The position numbers and the translations under genes were made by a program. The notes under the pieces are model-generated. The model was not told the DNA's origin. It saw only the letters and a list, made by a program, of their open reading frames with translations, and did no database searches. From contig NZ_CABPSB010000015.1 in the NCBI RefSeq assembly GCF_902459655.1, forward strand, positions 85,184-149,183: DNA of 64,000 nucleotides, read 5' to 3'. This DNA is from Pandoraea anhela (GTDB lineage Bacteria > Pseudomonadota > Gammaproteobacteria > Burkholderiales > Burkholderiaceae). Shown one piece after another: positions 21,359-29,804 of the stretch; position 1 is the first letter of the stretch; every line of letters begins with the position of its first letter.

Positions 21359-21394
21359 TTGCGACGCATATGTATGCAAACTACACTGCATACA
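21359..21394 (+). promoter_or_regulatory. Promoter and operator-like palindrome before the MocR gene
   Basis: TTGCGA (21359-21364), a 17-bp spacer and TACACT (21382-21387) form a fair sigma70 promoter. TGTATGCA (21371-21378) and TGCATACA (21387-21394) form a perfect 8-bp inverted repeat with an 8-bp centre. It covers the spacer, the -10 and the start region. A repressor bound here would block the promoter. Autoregulation by the MocR protein is the simplest guess. Confidence 0.6.
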
Positions 21395-21439
21395 CCGTGT
21401 TTTTTCACTCAGATATCCATACATAATCCCGACATCGCT

Positions 21440-22834
21440 ATGGAAATGTCCCACGACACGCTGCGCGCCACGTTCTGGAAACCCGCTCTGACCGTGGGCA
21501 AGGGCCCGCGATATCTGCGTTTGGCCAGCTTTATCGAGCAATCCGTCTCCGACGGTCGTCTGCGTCCCGGCGACCGGCTGCCTGCGCAACGCGAACTCGC
21601 CTCGTGGCTGGGCATCGATTTCACGACGGTCACGCGGGCTTACAACCGGGCGCGCGATCGCCATGCCATCGAGGGCCGCGGCCCGCTCGGCACCTTCGTG
21701 AGCACGCCGCGCGTGGCGCTCGATCAGGTGCTGGATCTGGGGATGAATATTCCGCCCGCGCCGGCAGGCCTGTTTCTCGGCGAATTGCTGCAAAAGGGAG
21801 TCGACGAGGTGCTGCGGCACACCGACGCCTCGATGCTCATGGCATACCAGTTGGGTGACGGCGGTGTTGCGGACCGTCAGGCCGGTGCGCTCTGGCTCGC
21901 CCCGATGCTCGGTCAGCTCGATCCGGCGGAGGTGCTCGTCTGCCCCGGCGCGCAAGCCACGCTCGCCGCGCTGCTGCTGATGGACTCGGCCCGCGACGAG
22001 ACTATCCTGTGCGAACCGATCATCTACCCTGGGGTGCGCAGCGCGACGCGCTCGCTCGGTCGTCAGCTGGCGAGCGTCGACGTGGACGACGACGGCATGC
22101 TGCCCGACGCGCTGGCGGCTGCGGCCCGCCAGCACGGCGCACGCCTCGTCTACCTGAATCCAACACTCCAGAATCCGACGACCCGCACCATGCCGGAGCG
22201 CCGCCGCCGCGAGCTGATCGCGGTCGCCGACACGCTCGACCTGACGTTGATCGAAGACGATCCGTACTGGCGCCTCACGCCGGACGCCCCCCCGCCGCTC
22301 GCGCGACTGGCCCCGCATCGCGTGCACTATATCTCCACGCTCTCGAAGTGCCTCACGCCGGGTTTGCGCACCGCCTATGTCCGGCTGGCGGACGGGCGTC
22401 AGCGCGACGTCTTCCTGAGCACGCTTCACTCCTTCGCGCTGATGGCGCCTCCGTTGATGGCGGGGCTGGCGACACAATGGATCCACGACGGCACGGCGGA
22501 CCGCATCATGGACGGCGTCAAGCGAGCCGCCGCGCAACGTCAGGCCATCGCGGCCGACATTCTGGGCGACGGTCAAACGACACCGGTGCCGGGCATCCAC
22601 CTGTGGCACGCACTGCCTTCGCCCTGGACGGCCCGCGAACTGACGATCGCCGCCCGCGCCGAAGGGCTGGCCGTCACGCCTGCGGATGCGTTCTGCCTGA
22701 CGCCCGACGCCCCCAACGCCATCCGCGTTTCGCTCGGCGGCGTGCGCGATCCGGAGCGCCTCGCCAGCGCGCTCAAGCGCCTGCGGTCGTTGTTGCGCGA
22801 AGCGCCGCCGAGTCTGCGCGCCGCCATCGTCTGA
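21440..22834 (+). CDS. MocR-type PLP-dependent transcriptional regulator
   Basis: The protein (464 residues from the ATG at 21440) joins a GntR-type winged helix (about residues 25-85, with GDRLPAQRELASWLGIDFTT) to an aminotransferase-like domain. That domain has LIEDDPYWRL and the PLP-lysine segment YISTLSKCLTPGLR near residue 303. MocR proteins usually sense PLP or an amino-group ligand and act close to their own gene. The gene diverges from rpsL and has a palindrome over its own promoter. Its target is unclear, as no transporter or PLP enzyme is adjacent. An in-frame ATG two codons later and a longer upstream frame to 21293 are alternative starts. Confidence 0.9.
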   Translation: MEMSHDTLRATFWKPALTVGKGPRYLRLASFIEQSVSDGRLRPGDRLPAQRELASWLGIDFTTVTRAYNRARDRHAIEGRGPLGTFVSTPRVALDQVLDLGMNIPPAPAGLFLGELLQKGVDEVLRHTDASMLMAYQLGDGGVADRQAGALWLAPMLGQLDPAEVLVCPGAQATLAALLLMDSARDETILCEPIIYPGVRSATRSLGRQLASVDVDDDGMLPDALAAAARQHGARLVYLNPTLQNPTTRTMPERRRRELIAVADTLDLTLIEDDPYWRLTPDAPPPLARLAPHRVHYISTLSKCLTPGLRTAYVRLADGRQRDVFLSTLHSFALMAPPLMAGLATQWIHDGTADRIMDGVKRAAAQRQAIAADILGDGQTTPVPGIHLWHALPSPWTARELTIAARAEGLAVTPADAFCLTPDAPNAIRVSLGGVRDPERLASALKRLRSLLREAPPSLRAAIV

Positions 22835-23071
22835 CAGGATCCGGTCGCCTCCGGCGGCGCCGGACAACGTGCGCTAATGTGCGCCAACGTCCCGCCACCT
22901 CCAACCACGTCCGCCGGCAGGGCGGCATGATCGTCGTCACCGCGATCGTCGGCACTGCCAGACGTCGGGATTGCAAACGCACGCGTCCCGACGCGACAAC
23001 CCGAATCCGCGCAGCGGCAATACTCCGGCCAGGACGGGAACGGTCCCGTGACCTCAACCGGAGTTACCACG

Positions 23072-24343
23072 ATGCTCTATGCTTTCGGCGAATGGGTGAC
23101 AGGCGCACTCGCCCTGACCCACGGATGGAACGGATTGTCGTCTCAGCAGACTCACGTCCATGAGTTGCCCGCGACGCTCACGCGGGCAACCGCCGCGCCG
23201 ATCCCCTTCAGTACAAGCCCCGCAGCGCTGTCCGGTCCGATGCAATCGGCCACGCCGGCCACCTCGTCCGTCGACGCTGCGCACACGCCCATCACGCGCG
23301 CCCGGGTGTTCGCAGAGCGGCTGACCGACGTGCGACCGGTGTGTGTGGTGGGTCGTCACGACGACCGCGAGAATTGCCTGCTCGATCTTCCGCCCGGGGT
23401 ACACCTCGACGTCAGCGCGAGCCACATCATGCTGGCGGGCTGCGAGGCGTCGCTCCCCATCGATTTGCGCATGTCTCTCGAGGAGGAAGGACGCAGCGCC
23501 CGCGCGCTGGACCGCGCCTTCGCGAACGCGCGCGCCGCCGAGTCCCGGGGACCGTACGCCATTCCGACGCTGGAGCGTCGTCTGACCAAACGCTTCAACC
23601 AGATGGCCCCCGGCATGCTCCGCTTGCTGAACCACACCGACGCGTACATCGAAGTCCCGCAACTCACCTTTCTGCGGACCATCACCACCCCACAGGAAGC
23701 CCGTCGACACGGCATCCAGGTCCCGTTCACCGACCGGGTGCTTCACATTCCCTCGGGCGAGCCGAGCGTGCACGACGCCATGCTCGGCGCCTACGTCCGG
23801 ATTCCGCTCGACGGCGAGACGCACACGTTGCTCGTGTCGCCGATGTCCCCGCTCACGATCGAGTGGATCCGGCAGACGCCGAGTGCGCACGTTCGCGAGC
23901 AGCGGCACCTGATGTTCGGCGACATCCCTGCGCATTTGCAGACGACGAATCTGAAAATGCGCCGCCTCGCGCACGACGGCGACATTGCACGCGCGCTCGC
24001 CGAACATTTGCACGACGGGCACCGGCGCTATGGCGAATTCGCGTATGGCGCGTCTCGCGAGGCGCTCGCCCCGACGTCGCACGCGCACGTCCGGCAGCCA
24101 ATTTGCCCGTCGCCCGCGCCGACGGCTGCGCAATCACCGGCACCGCAGAGCACGGCGGCGAACGATGCCGATACGGCGGCGTCCGCAGCGCAAAACGCGC
24201 CCGCCGCCCCCGATGCGCCGCGCCGCCGTCGGCTGTCGCGTCAGCACAAGCTTTCGGTGGAAGCGTTGGCGCAGGCGATTGCCGAACTCGAGAGGCTCGA
24301 CAAGCAGTACAAGTCGCAGGCGCGCCCGCGTTTCGGGAGATAA
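23072..24343 (+). CDS. Unrecognised 423-residue protein
   Basis: I do not recognise this family. The ATG at 23072 follows GGAG at eight bases. A hydrophobic start (MLYAFGEWVTGALALTHGW) is followed by a Ser/Thr/Pro/Ala-rich stretch to about residue 80. The globular-looking middle (about 85-330) contains TDVRPVCVVGRHDDREN, LERRLTKRFNQMAPGML and VREQRHLMFG. A low-complexity Ala/Pro/Asp segment leads to a basic C-terminal helix (RRRRLSRQHKLS, then EALAQAIAELERLDKQ). The modular layout with disordered ends resembles secreted or effector proteins, but that is a guess. Base composition is like its neighbours. It stands alone between the MocR gene and the HAD gene. Confidence 0.75.
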   Translation: MLYAFGEWVTGALALTHGWNGLSSQQTHVHELPATLTRATAAPIPFSTSPAALSGPMQSATPATSSVDAAHTPITRARVFAERLTDVRPVCVVGRHDDRENCLLDLPPGVHLDVSASHIMLAGCEASLPIDLRMSLEEEGRSARALDRAFANARAAESRGPYAIPTLERRLTKRFNQMAPGMLRLLNHTDAYIEVPQLTFLRTITTPQEARRHGIQVPFTDRVLHIPSGEPSVHDAMLGAYVRIPLDGETHTLLVSPMSPLTIEWIRQTPSAHVREQRHLMFGDIPAHLQTTNLKMRRLAHDGDIARALAEHLHDGHRRYGEFAYGASREALAPTSHAHVRQPICPSPAPTAAQSPAPQSTAANDADTAASAAQNAPAAPDAPRRRRLSRQHKLSVEALAQAIAELERLDKQYKSQARPRFGR

Positions 24344-24573
24344 CGGCCCTCGACTCCGCCGGCCATGGCGCACCGCGCGGCAAGCCCCCTCCCGCGCAGC
24401 GCACGCCGGACGTCAAGCTATCAAATCCCGCAGGCATTTCTGTCGCCTCGCGCGTAGCCACTGTCACTCGCCACGTTTTACTTACCGCGACGAATTCGTA
24501 CACTCCCACATTTCGGCGGCCGCGTTTGCGCCGCCCGCGCTGACACGAGTCCCGACAAAAGTCCCCATTCGCC

Positions 24574-25296
24574 ATGCAGGCAAGTTTTGAGAAAGACAGT
24601 ATTCTGGTGCTCGACGTCGACGGCACGCTGACCGATTCGATTCGCATCCATCAACGCGCCTTGCTCGGCGCCATGGAATCGCTGGCGTTTGAAGATCTGA
24701 ACACCGACTGGGGCAGCTACCCCCATCACACGGACACCGGCATCCTGATTCACGCGCATGCGGAGAACGGGCGTGCGCTGCCGCAACCGCACGACCTCGC
24801 CCGCTTCGAGCACGAGATCGACGAGCGCTTCACCGCCCTGCTCAATGCGCACGGTCTGGCCGAGATCCCCGGCGCACGTGCCTTCGTCGAAGCGGCGCAT
24901 CGCTCGCGCTGGGGCGTGGTGTTCGCCACCGGCGGCATCCGGCAGGTCAGCCACCGCAAGCTGCGCTCGGTCGCGATCGATTACACGGACGCGATGCTCA
25001 TTACGGCGTCCGAATACAGTTCGCGCGAGCAACTCGTGAGCGAGGCGATCAAGCGCGCGCAGGCCGGATACGGCATCTCGCGCCCGCGTGCCGTCGTGTC
25101 CATCGGCGACGGCATGTGGGACCTGAAGGTCGCCCGCCAGTTGGGCATCGATTTCATCGGCATCGGCTCGAAGCGCCAGCGCTCGCCGCTACTCAACGAA
25201 GGCGTGCCGGTCTACGACGACATGTGGGACGCCATGCACTGGCTCAATCCGGGCCGCGGGCGCGCGTCAGGTACTCGCTTGGCGTCACGCCCATAA
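24574..25296 (+). CDS. HAD-superfamily hydrolase (phosphatase-like)
   Basis: The 240-residue protein has the HAD nucleophile motif DVDGTLTD (Asp14 and Asp16), a motif II threonine or glycine region at FATGG, and motif IV GDGMWD. A helical cap lies between motifs I and II, as in phosphoglycolate-phosphatase-type enzymes. The substrate cannot be assigned. Its last 53 bp overlap, tail to tail, the end of the AraC-type gene on the other strand. The upstream 230 bp hold no gene, and I see no strong ribosome binding site, so the exact start is uncertain. Confidence 0.88.
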   Translation: MQASFEKDSILVLDVDGTLTDSIRIHQRALLGAMESLAFEDLNTDWGSYPHHTDTGILIHAHAENGRALPQPHDLARFEHEIDERFTALLNAHGLAEIPGARAFVEAAHRSRWGVVFATGGIRQVSHRKLRSVAIDYTDAMLITASEYSSREQLVSEAIKRAQAGYGISRPRAVVSIGDGMWDLKVARQLGIDFIGIGSKRQRSPLLNEGVPVYDDMWDAMHWLNPGRGRASGTRLASRP

Positions 25297-26035
25297 ACCG
25301 GCGGAACATGGTGGAAAACGCGCTCGGCGTGTCGTAGCCGACTTCGAGCGCGACTTGTGTGATGGGGCACCCGGCGCCCAGCAGCGGCAGCGCGCCCAGC
25401 AATCGCATCTGCTGACGCCAATCTCTGAACGGCAATCCGAACTCCGTCATGAAGCGCCGCTCGAGCGTGCGGCTCGACGCCCCCACCTCGACCGCCCAGT
25501 CCTGAAGGCTGCGGGTGTCGGCGGGCATCGTCAGATAGGTGTCGAATATCTTGCGCAGACGCACGTCGCGCGGCACCTGCAAGTGCAGTGGCGAATCGCT
25601 TTTCCACTCGACTTCCTGGAGCAGCAACGCGACGACCAGCGCATCCTTGCCATGCGGCGACCAGTCCGGCGGAAGCGTCATTGCCCGCAAAATCAGCTCG
25701 CGCAGCAGCGCGGAGACACGGATGACCACGGGGGTGTCGGGTGCCGACATACCGCAACGTACGACGTCGATGTATACCGTGCGCATCTCCACCTTGCCGC
25801 GCATTCGCACTTCATGCGTGATTTCCGCGGGAATCCACAGCGCGCGCTGCGGCGGAATCACCCAAAACGACGTATCCGTGCGAACTTCGAGAATGCCCGC
25901 GCTGGCATACATCAACTGCGCGCGCCGATGGCTGTGCGGACGCACCACGTGACCATCCGGATAATCCTTCGCCAACACAGCGACTGGGCGGTCGTGAGCC
26001 TGAAACTCCAGAGGAGTCGCACTGGTGATCGGCAT
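25244..26035 (-). CDS. AraC-family regulator with cupin sensor domain
   Basis: The product has 263 residues from the ATG at 26035; an in-frame TTG eight codons upstream is less likely. The N-terminal half is a cupin-like ligand domain with HSHRRAQLMYASAG and IPPQRALWIPAEITHEV. The C-terminal 100 residues hold two AraC helix-turn-helix motifs (WAVEVGASSRTLERRF and VALEVGYDTPSAFSTMFRR). Such AraC proteins often control a neighbouring efflux or metabolic gene. The nearest candidates are the HAD gene it overlaps and the membrane protein at 26164. Confidence 0.93.
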   Translation of the reverse strand: MPITSATPLEFQAHDRPVAVLAKDYPDGHVVRPHSHRRAQLMYASAGILEVRTDTSFWVIPPQRALWIPAEITHEVRMRGKVEMRTVYIDVVRCGMSAPDTPVVIRVSALLRELILRAMTLPPDWSPHGKDALVVALLLQEVEWKSDSPLHLQVPRDVRLRKIFDTYLTMPADTRSLQDWAVEVGASSRTLERRFMTEFGLPFRDWRQQMRLLGALPLLGAGCPITQVALEVGYDTPSAFSTMFRRFMGVTPSEYLTRARGPD

Positions 26036-26163
26036 TGGGACCCGGCCTCGAAAGGGCAAAAAGCGGAGATTGGGACGTACTTTTCGGTGTCATCAGCGTA
26101 ACACCGCGCCCTCGCGCATACCAACCCGAATCCCTTACCGGGTCATTGCAAGCCGCGCACCGC

Positions 26164-26562
26164 TCAGAACGGTTTGACGATGACAAGCGCGACGATCGCG
26201 ACCATCGACATCAGTGTGGCGGGCGCGGCGTACCGAAACCATGCCGGAGGAGGTCGACTCCCATCGCGCTCGAGACGCCGCAACGTAGCCGACAGGCGTC
26301 CGTGCAATGCAGAAATGACGAGCACGAAAACCAGCTTCGCCATCAACCATGGGGCGTGCCACGCGTTCGCCATGACGGCGAGCACCGGGCCGGTGATCCA
26401 CACCACGGCCAGCGCAGGCGACGCCAGTGCGTAATCTGCCCGGCGCACAGCACGACGCCACTCGGGCTGTGCCAGACGCCCGCCCACCGCCATCGTCACC
26501 AGTCCGGCGACGAACGTGATCACCGCCATCAGATGAACCGCCTTGACCCACAGATAGAGCAT
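26164..26562 (-). CDS. HemJ/CopD-like four-helix membrane protein
   Basis: The 132-residue protein begins MLYLWVKAVHLMAVITFVAG, like HemJ (protoporphyrinogen oxidase) and CopD-type proteins. It has about four hydrophobic segments and the HAPWLMAKLVFVLVISALHG region typical of the superfamily. The ATG at 26562 follows AGGAG by seven bases. It is shorter than many HemJ proteins and lacks an obvious HxP.W motif in the first loop, so a different role from haem synthesis is possible. It stands alone on the minus strand, 128 bp upstream of the AraC gene. Confidence 0.7.
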   Translation of the reverse strand: MLYLWVKAVHLMAVITFVAGLVTMAVGGRLAQPEWRRAVRRADYALASPALAVVWITGPVLAVMANAWHAPWLMAKLVFVLVISALHGRLSATLRRLERDGSRPPPAWFRYAAPATLMSMVAIVALVIVKPF

Positions 26563-26713
26563 CGGTCGTCTCCTTCGGGTTTCGCGCAATTATTTCCTTC
26601 TAAGCAATAGTGGCTTGTAATAAGTCGCCTTTATCGCAAAGCGTCGCATTAATACACTTCAACTGTCGACGATGAATTGAACATCGCCCCCTTCAAAAGA
26701 CAGGAGAATCATC

Positions 26714-27022
26714 ATGAAGCGCACCCTTATTACCTCGGCTTTGGTTTCCGCGATGCTGGCTGTGTCGGCCGGTTCGGCTTTCGCCAGCGACGCCTTCGAC
26801 GGTCCCTCGGAATTCTCGTGGGTTCCCCAAACCAGCGCCCTGAGCCGTGCTCAGGTGCGTGAGGAACTGGTTCAGGCGCAACACGCCGGTCTCGTGGTGC
26901 AACACGACACCGTGTACCCGAAGGCAGCCCCGAGCGCACAACCGGCCACGGCCAGCGCCCCGGTCTCGATCGGTTCGGTGGGTGGCCTGCAACGCGCCGG
27001 CACGACCTACTTCGGTTCGTAA
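26714..27022 (+). CDS. DUF4148 small exported protein
   Basis: The 102-residue product has a clear signal peptide cut after SAFAS. It then has the DUF4148 core SRAQVREELVQAQHAGLVVQHD, which is frequent in Burkholderiaceae, often in many copies. The function is unknown; a periplasmic location is expected. The ribosome binding site AGGAG lies seven bases before the ATG. The gene is monocistronic and followed by a large hairpin and a terminator. Confidence 0.9.
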   Translation: MKRTLITSALVSAMLAVSAGSAFASDAFDGPSEFSWVPQTSALSRAQVREELVQAQHAGLVVQHDTVYPKAAPSAQPATASAPVSIGSVGGLQRAGTTYFGS

Positions 27023-27029
27023 TGTAACT

Positions 27030-27074
27030 CGCCGCGCCGCGCACCTCCTTTGACGAGAGGTGCGTGGCGCGGCG
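27030..27074. repeat. 18-bp GC-rich hairpin after the DUF4148 gene
   Basis: CGCCGCGCCGCGCACCTC (27030-27047) pairs with GAGGTGCGTGGCGCGGCG (27057-27074) with a single wobble and a 9-nt loop. No T run follows, so it may protect the 3' end rather than terminate. Confidence 0.6.
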
Positions 27075-27186
27075 CGCGTTCTGCGCATAACGACGCACCG
27101 GGGTCCCGGTGCACCAGTGTGATCTCCGGTCTTCTTCGACCTAAGACTCCTGTCGCTGTGCGTAGCGGTTCGACGCACAGGACTTT

Positions 27187-27214
27187 GCCCGTCGCTTCGG
27201 CGACGGGCTTTTTT
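27187..27214 (+). terminator. Terminator with UUCG loop
   Basis: GCCCGTCGC (27187-27195) and GCGACGGGC (27200-27208) form a perfect stem closed by a TTCG tetraloop and followed by six T. It ends rightward transcription from the DUF4148 gene. Confidence 0.9.
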
Positions 27215-27290
27215 AGCCGGATAGACTCCGAAGGCCCCGAACGGCGTCATTTACCGACGTTCGTCACAAAGCCACCGCCCCGATCCGGTA

Positions 27291-27329
27291 CAAAAACGAA
27301 GAAGCCCGCCAAAAGCGGGCTTCTTCGTT
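27291..27329 (-). terminator. Terminator after the dienelactone hydrolase gene
   Basis: AACGAAGAAGCCCGC (27295-27309) pairs perfectly with GCGGGCTTCTTCGTT (27315-27329), and the minus strand continues with TTT. It lies 46 bp after the stop of the gene at 27376. Confidence 0.88.
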
Positions 27330-27375
27330 ATGCGCCGCCCGAAGCGACGCGTCTGCATGGGGTTGCGACGACCGA

Positions 27376-28086
27376 TTACTTTGCGAACGACTTCGCGAGG
27401 AATTCGAGCGCGCGACCGTGGGCCAGCGCGGCCGACGGCTGATCGTACGACGCGCGCGCCCAGCAGTTGAACCCGTGGTCGGCGTTCGGATACACGAACA
27501 CTTCGGTGTTCGGACGCGATTTCACCGCATCGCTCACCTGCGTGACGATATCCGGCGTGATGTGCGAATCGAGCGCCCCGTAGTGGAACTGCGTCGGCAC
27601 GTTCAGATTGGCCGCTTCGTTCAGATAATTGTGAATACCGCCGCCGTAGTAAGGCACGGCGGCGTCGACATGACCGCGCGCGGCGCTCAGGTACGACAGC
27701 AGGCCGCCGAAGCAATAGCCGATGGCGGCGACCTTGGCCCCGGCGTCGAGTTTGCCGCGCAACGCCTTCACCGTCGCCTCGACGTCCTTCACGGCCTTCT
27801 CGACGTCCACCGCCTTGCGCAGTTCCAACGCGCGGCCCCAGTCGTCGCCCGCGTACCCGAGTTCCACCCGCGGGGCCGAGCGCCAGAAAATGTCAGGCGC
27901 CAGCACCACGTAACCGTCCATCGCATACTGATCCGCCACGCCGCGAATGTGTTCGTTCACGCCGAAAATTTCCTGCACCAGCACTACGCCCTGGGCATTC
28001 GTCGTGTTACCTGTCGGCGGCAATGCGAGATAGGCGTCGAAAGTGCCATCCACGGTTTCGACTTTGATCCATTGACTGTTCGACAC
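27376..28086 (-). CDS. Dienelactone hydrolase family protein
   Basis: This 236-residue alpha/beta-hydrolase has the Cys-Asp-His triad of dienelactone hydrolases: Cys125 in GYCFGG, Asp173 in GALDSHI and His204 in NADHGFNC. The family hydrolyses dienelactone in modified ortho-cleavage pathways, but many homologues are general carboxymethylenebutenolidases with unknown substrates. No chlorocatechol genes are adjacent. It is monocistronic, flanked by a terminator and a 356-bp gap. Confidence 0.92.
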   Translation of the reverse strand: MSNSQWIKVETVDGTFDAYLALPPTGNTTNAQGVVLVQEIFGVNEHIRGVADQYAMDGYVVLAPDIFWRSAPRVELGYAGDDWGRALELRKAVDVEKAVKDVEATVKALRGKLDAGAKVAAIGYCFGGLLSYLSAARGHVDAAVPYYGGGIHNYLNEAANLNVPTQFHYGALDSHITPDIVTQVSDAVKSRPNTEVFVYPNADHGFNCWARASYDQPSAALAHGRALEFLAKSFAK

Positions 28087-28442
28087 GGAAGTTGCTCCAT
28101 CAAAAAGGGGGGAAATGCCTGCGCCCTGACATCACGTCATGCCCTGCGGATTGGAGCGAGGACCGCCCTGCAAGGCCGGACGCAGTGAAACCGAACCAGT
28201 ATAGGGATTTTTCCCTCCGCGCACAGTCGTCGAAGACGCCCGCCGGATAAGGCGCTACAGGGGCGCGACAGCGCACCGCATGGCAAACACGTCCGGATCG
28301 CCCGGGAATTCGTCGGGTGTCGCGCCTCACGTCCTTCGCATTGTTTCGACGATCGAACCCGCTTGCGATCGTTGCAGCAGAATGGATCGACGGCGACGCG
28401 GCCGTCTGCGCCCGCATCTGCAAAACCAATTTGCAAAATCAA
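28087..28442. other. Intergenic stretch without a convincing gene
   Basis: Between the dienelactone hydrolase start and the DUF302 stop I see no ORF with family features, no hairpin with a T run and no RNA gene. A promoter for the dienelactone hydrolase gene is expected here but I found no good hexamer pair. Confidence 0.5.
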
Positions 28443-28910
28443 TTACGCAGCGAGCGCAGACTCCAGCAGTTTCACCACGCCGCCGAAACCGGCGACCTGC
28501 GCCGAATCGATGCCGTACAGCGCGCTGAGCGATGGCCCGGGATTGAGGAAGTCCACGCGCACGTCGTCGGCAGATGCTGCCCACACCATCACCTTCAACG
28601 GCAGTTCGAGACCGGCATGCGGATTCGCGTTCATGACCGGCGTGCCGCCCTTCGGGTTGCCGAAGAGCACCAGTCGTGTCGGGCGCAGGGACGTTCCCGC
28701 CGAGGCGGCCGCTGCGCTCTGATCGATGTCCGCGAAGATCGTCATGCCATGCTGCCTGAGCGCGTCGATCACTCGCGTGAGTGTGGCGTAGAAATCCACC
28801 GGGCTTCGCAACGACGTGACGGTAGCGGGACGCGCGAACTCGGTGCGTTGGGACGTCGGTTCGGGCTTCGGTTCAGGCATCGGGCGCGTTTGGCTTGCAT
28901 CGGTTGTCAT
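28443..28910 (-). CDS. DUF302 domain protein
   Basis: The 155-residue product is a DUF302 protein. After a Thr/Pro/Glu-rich start (to about residue 32) comes a domain with VDFYATLTRVIDALRQHGMTIF, RLVLFGNPKGGTPVM and LPLKVMVWAASADDVRVDFLNP. This matches the family (single-stranded, small beta-alpha domain of unknown function). No signal peptide is seen with the chosen ATG, which follows AGGAG by five bases. An open frame continues 66 codons upstream without homology. Confidence 0.85.
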   Translation of the reverse strand: MTTDASQTRPMPEPKPEPTSQRTEFARPATVTSLRSPVDFYATLTRVIDALRQHGMTIFADIDQSAAAASAGTSLRPTRLVLFGNPKGGTPVMNANPHAGLELPLKVMVWAASADDVRVDFLNPGPSLSALYGIDSAQVAGFGGVVKLLESALAA

Positions 28911-29107
28911 GGAGGCTCCTTGAACGCGGCGGCAGCACCGACACGAAGACGCGATGCCGCCTAAGCTGCGCCCGGATCGTGCCCGGATCGCACCCATGCA
29001 CGGGTGCGGCAGTCCCGTCAGTGTACCGCTGCCTGCGACCGCTGTTGTCGCGATTCGGCCGCGCGCCCTCGACACCGCTGCCACCCCTTTTCCTCGATCC
29101 CTCCACA

Positions 29108-29143
29108 CCTTTCACGCCTTTCACGCCTTTCGCGCCTTTCACG
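29108..29143. repeat. 9-bp tandem repeat, four copies
   Basis: CCTTTCACG is repeated four times head to tail, with one copy changed to CCTTTCGCG, in the 333-bp gap between the DUF302 gene and the exported protein gene. Slippage could change copy number. No gene is seen in that gap, which should hold promoters for both neighbours. Confidence 0.9.
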
Positions 29144-29243
29144 CCTTACAAGCCGTTACCGCCTCCCTGACGCCGATTCGTTGCGCGTTACGCTTGGCCC
29201 CGTCGTTCGATACTTCAGCGAACGCATTTGCTACGGAGTCCAT

Positions 29244-29756
29244 ATGATTAAGTTTTCCATGCGCCGTGCCGCGGGCGCACTTTCCCTGACGCTCGCGCTC
29301 ACGGCCCTTGGCGCCGCAGGCATGAACGCGCGCGCCGCGACCGCCGACACGCTGCCGCCCGCGCGCGTGCAATGCGCAGTGCAAACTGCGGAGCTGCGCA
29401 GTACCGGCGAGCTGCCGCCCCCGCCGCCGGACGCCGGTCCGCACGGTCCGGGGCCGCTGGGCCCATTGAGTCCGATGATCCCCGGCGGCCCCGGTTTCGC
29501 CACCGCACGCACTGTCGAGGCAATTGCACATCTGTACCGCGTGGGGGGGCATCCGGAGAAAGTCCTGCCGTTCTACCGCGAGACGCTCACGCAGGCGCGC
29601 GATCCGATCCTGCGCCGCCATCTGCGCGAGGCCATCGCGCGCGAGACGCTTCAGCCTGCCGAGCCTGCCGATACGACGGCGGCCATCGCAACGCTGCGTG
29701 CGCAACTGAACGAGGATCTCGCGGCGTCGCCCACGTCCGACGCCCAACGTCGTTAA
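29244..29756 (+). CDS. Hypothetical proline-rich exported protein
   Basis: The 170-residue protein starts at the ATG preceded by GGAG at five bases. It has a signal peptide (MRRAAGALSLTLALTALGAAG, then ARA). A Pro/Gly-rich linker follows (PPPPPDAGPHGPGPLGPLSP), and then a helical C-terminal half (VEAIAHLYRVGGHPEKVLPF, DPILRRHLREAIARE, and LRAQLNEDL). I do not recognise a family. It ends 49 bp from the convergent autotransporter gene, and both products would be exported, so a link is possible but unproven. Confidence 0.75.
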   Translation: MIKFSMRRAAGALSLTLALTALGAAGMNARAATADTLPPARVQCAVQTAELRSTGELPPPPPDAGPHGPGPLGPLSPMIPGGPGFATARTVEAIAHLYRVGGHPEKVLPFYRETLTQARDPILRRHLREAIARETLQPAEPADTTAAIATLRAQLNEDLAASPTSDAQRR

Positions 29757-29804
29757 GCGTGATCCGGCGTCGACACCGGTCCGGATGCCGACGCCCGCCT
29801 CCCA

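Noticed and set aside
27030-27074. The 18-bp hairpin as a terminator of the DUF4148 gene
   Set aside because: No T run follows; the T-tailed UUCG hairpin at 27187-27214 is the better terminator.
28100-28429. 109-codon open frame on the minus strand between the dienelactone hydrolase and DUF302 genes
   Set aside because: Composition is arginine- and serine-rich like an out-of-frame translation, with no family features.
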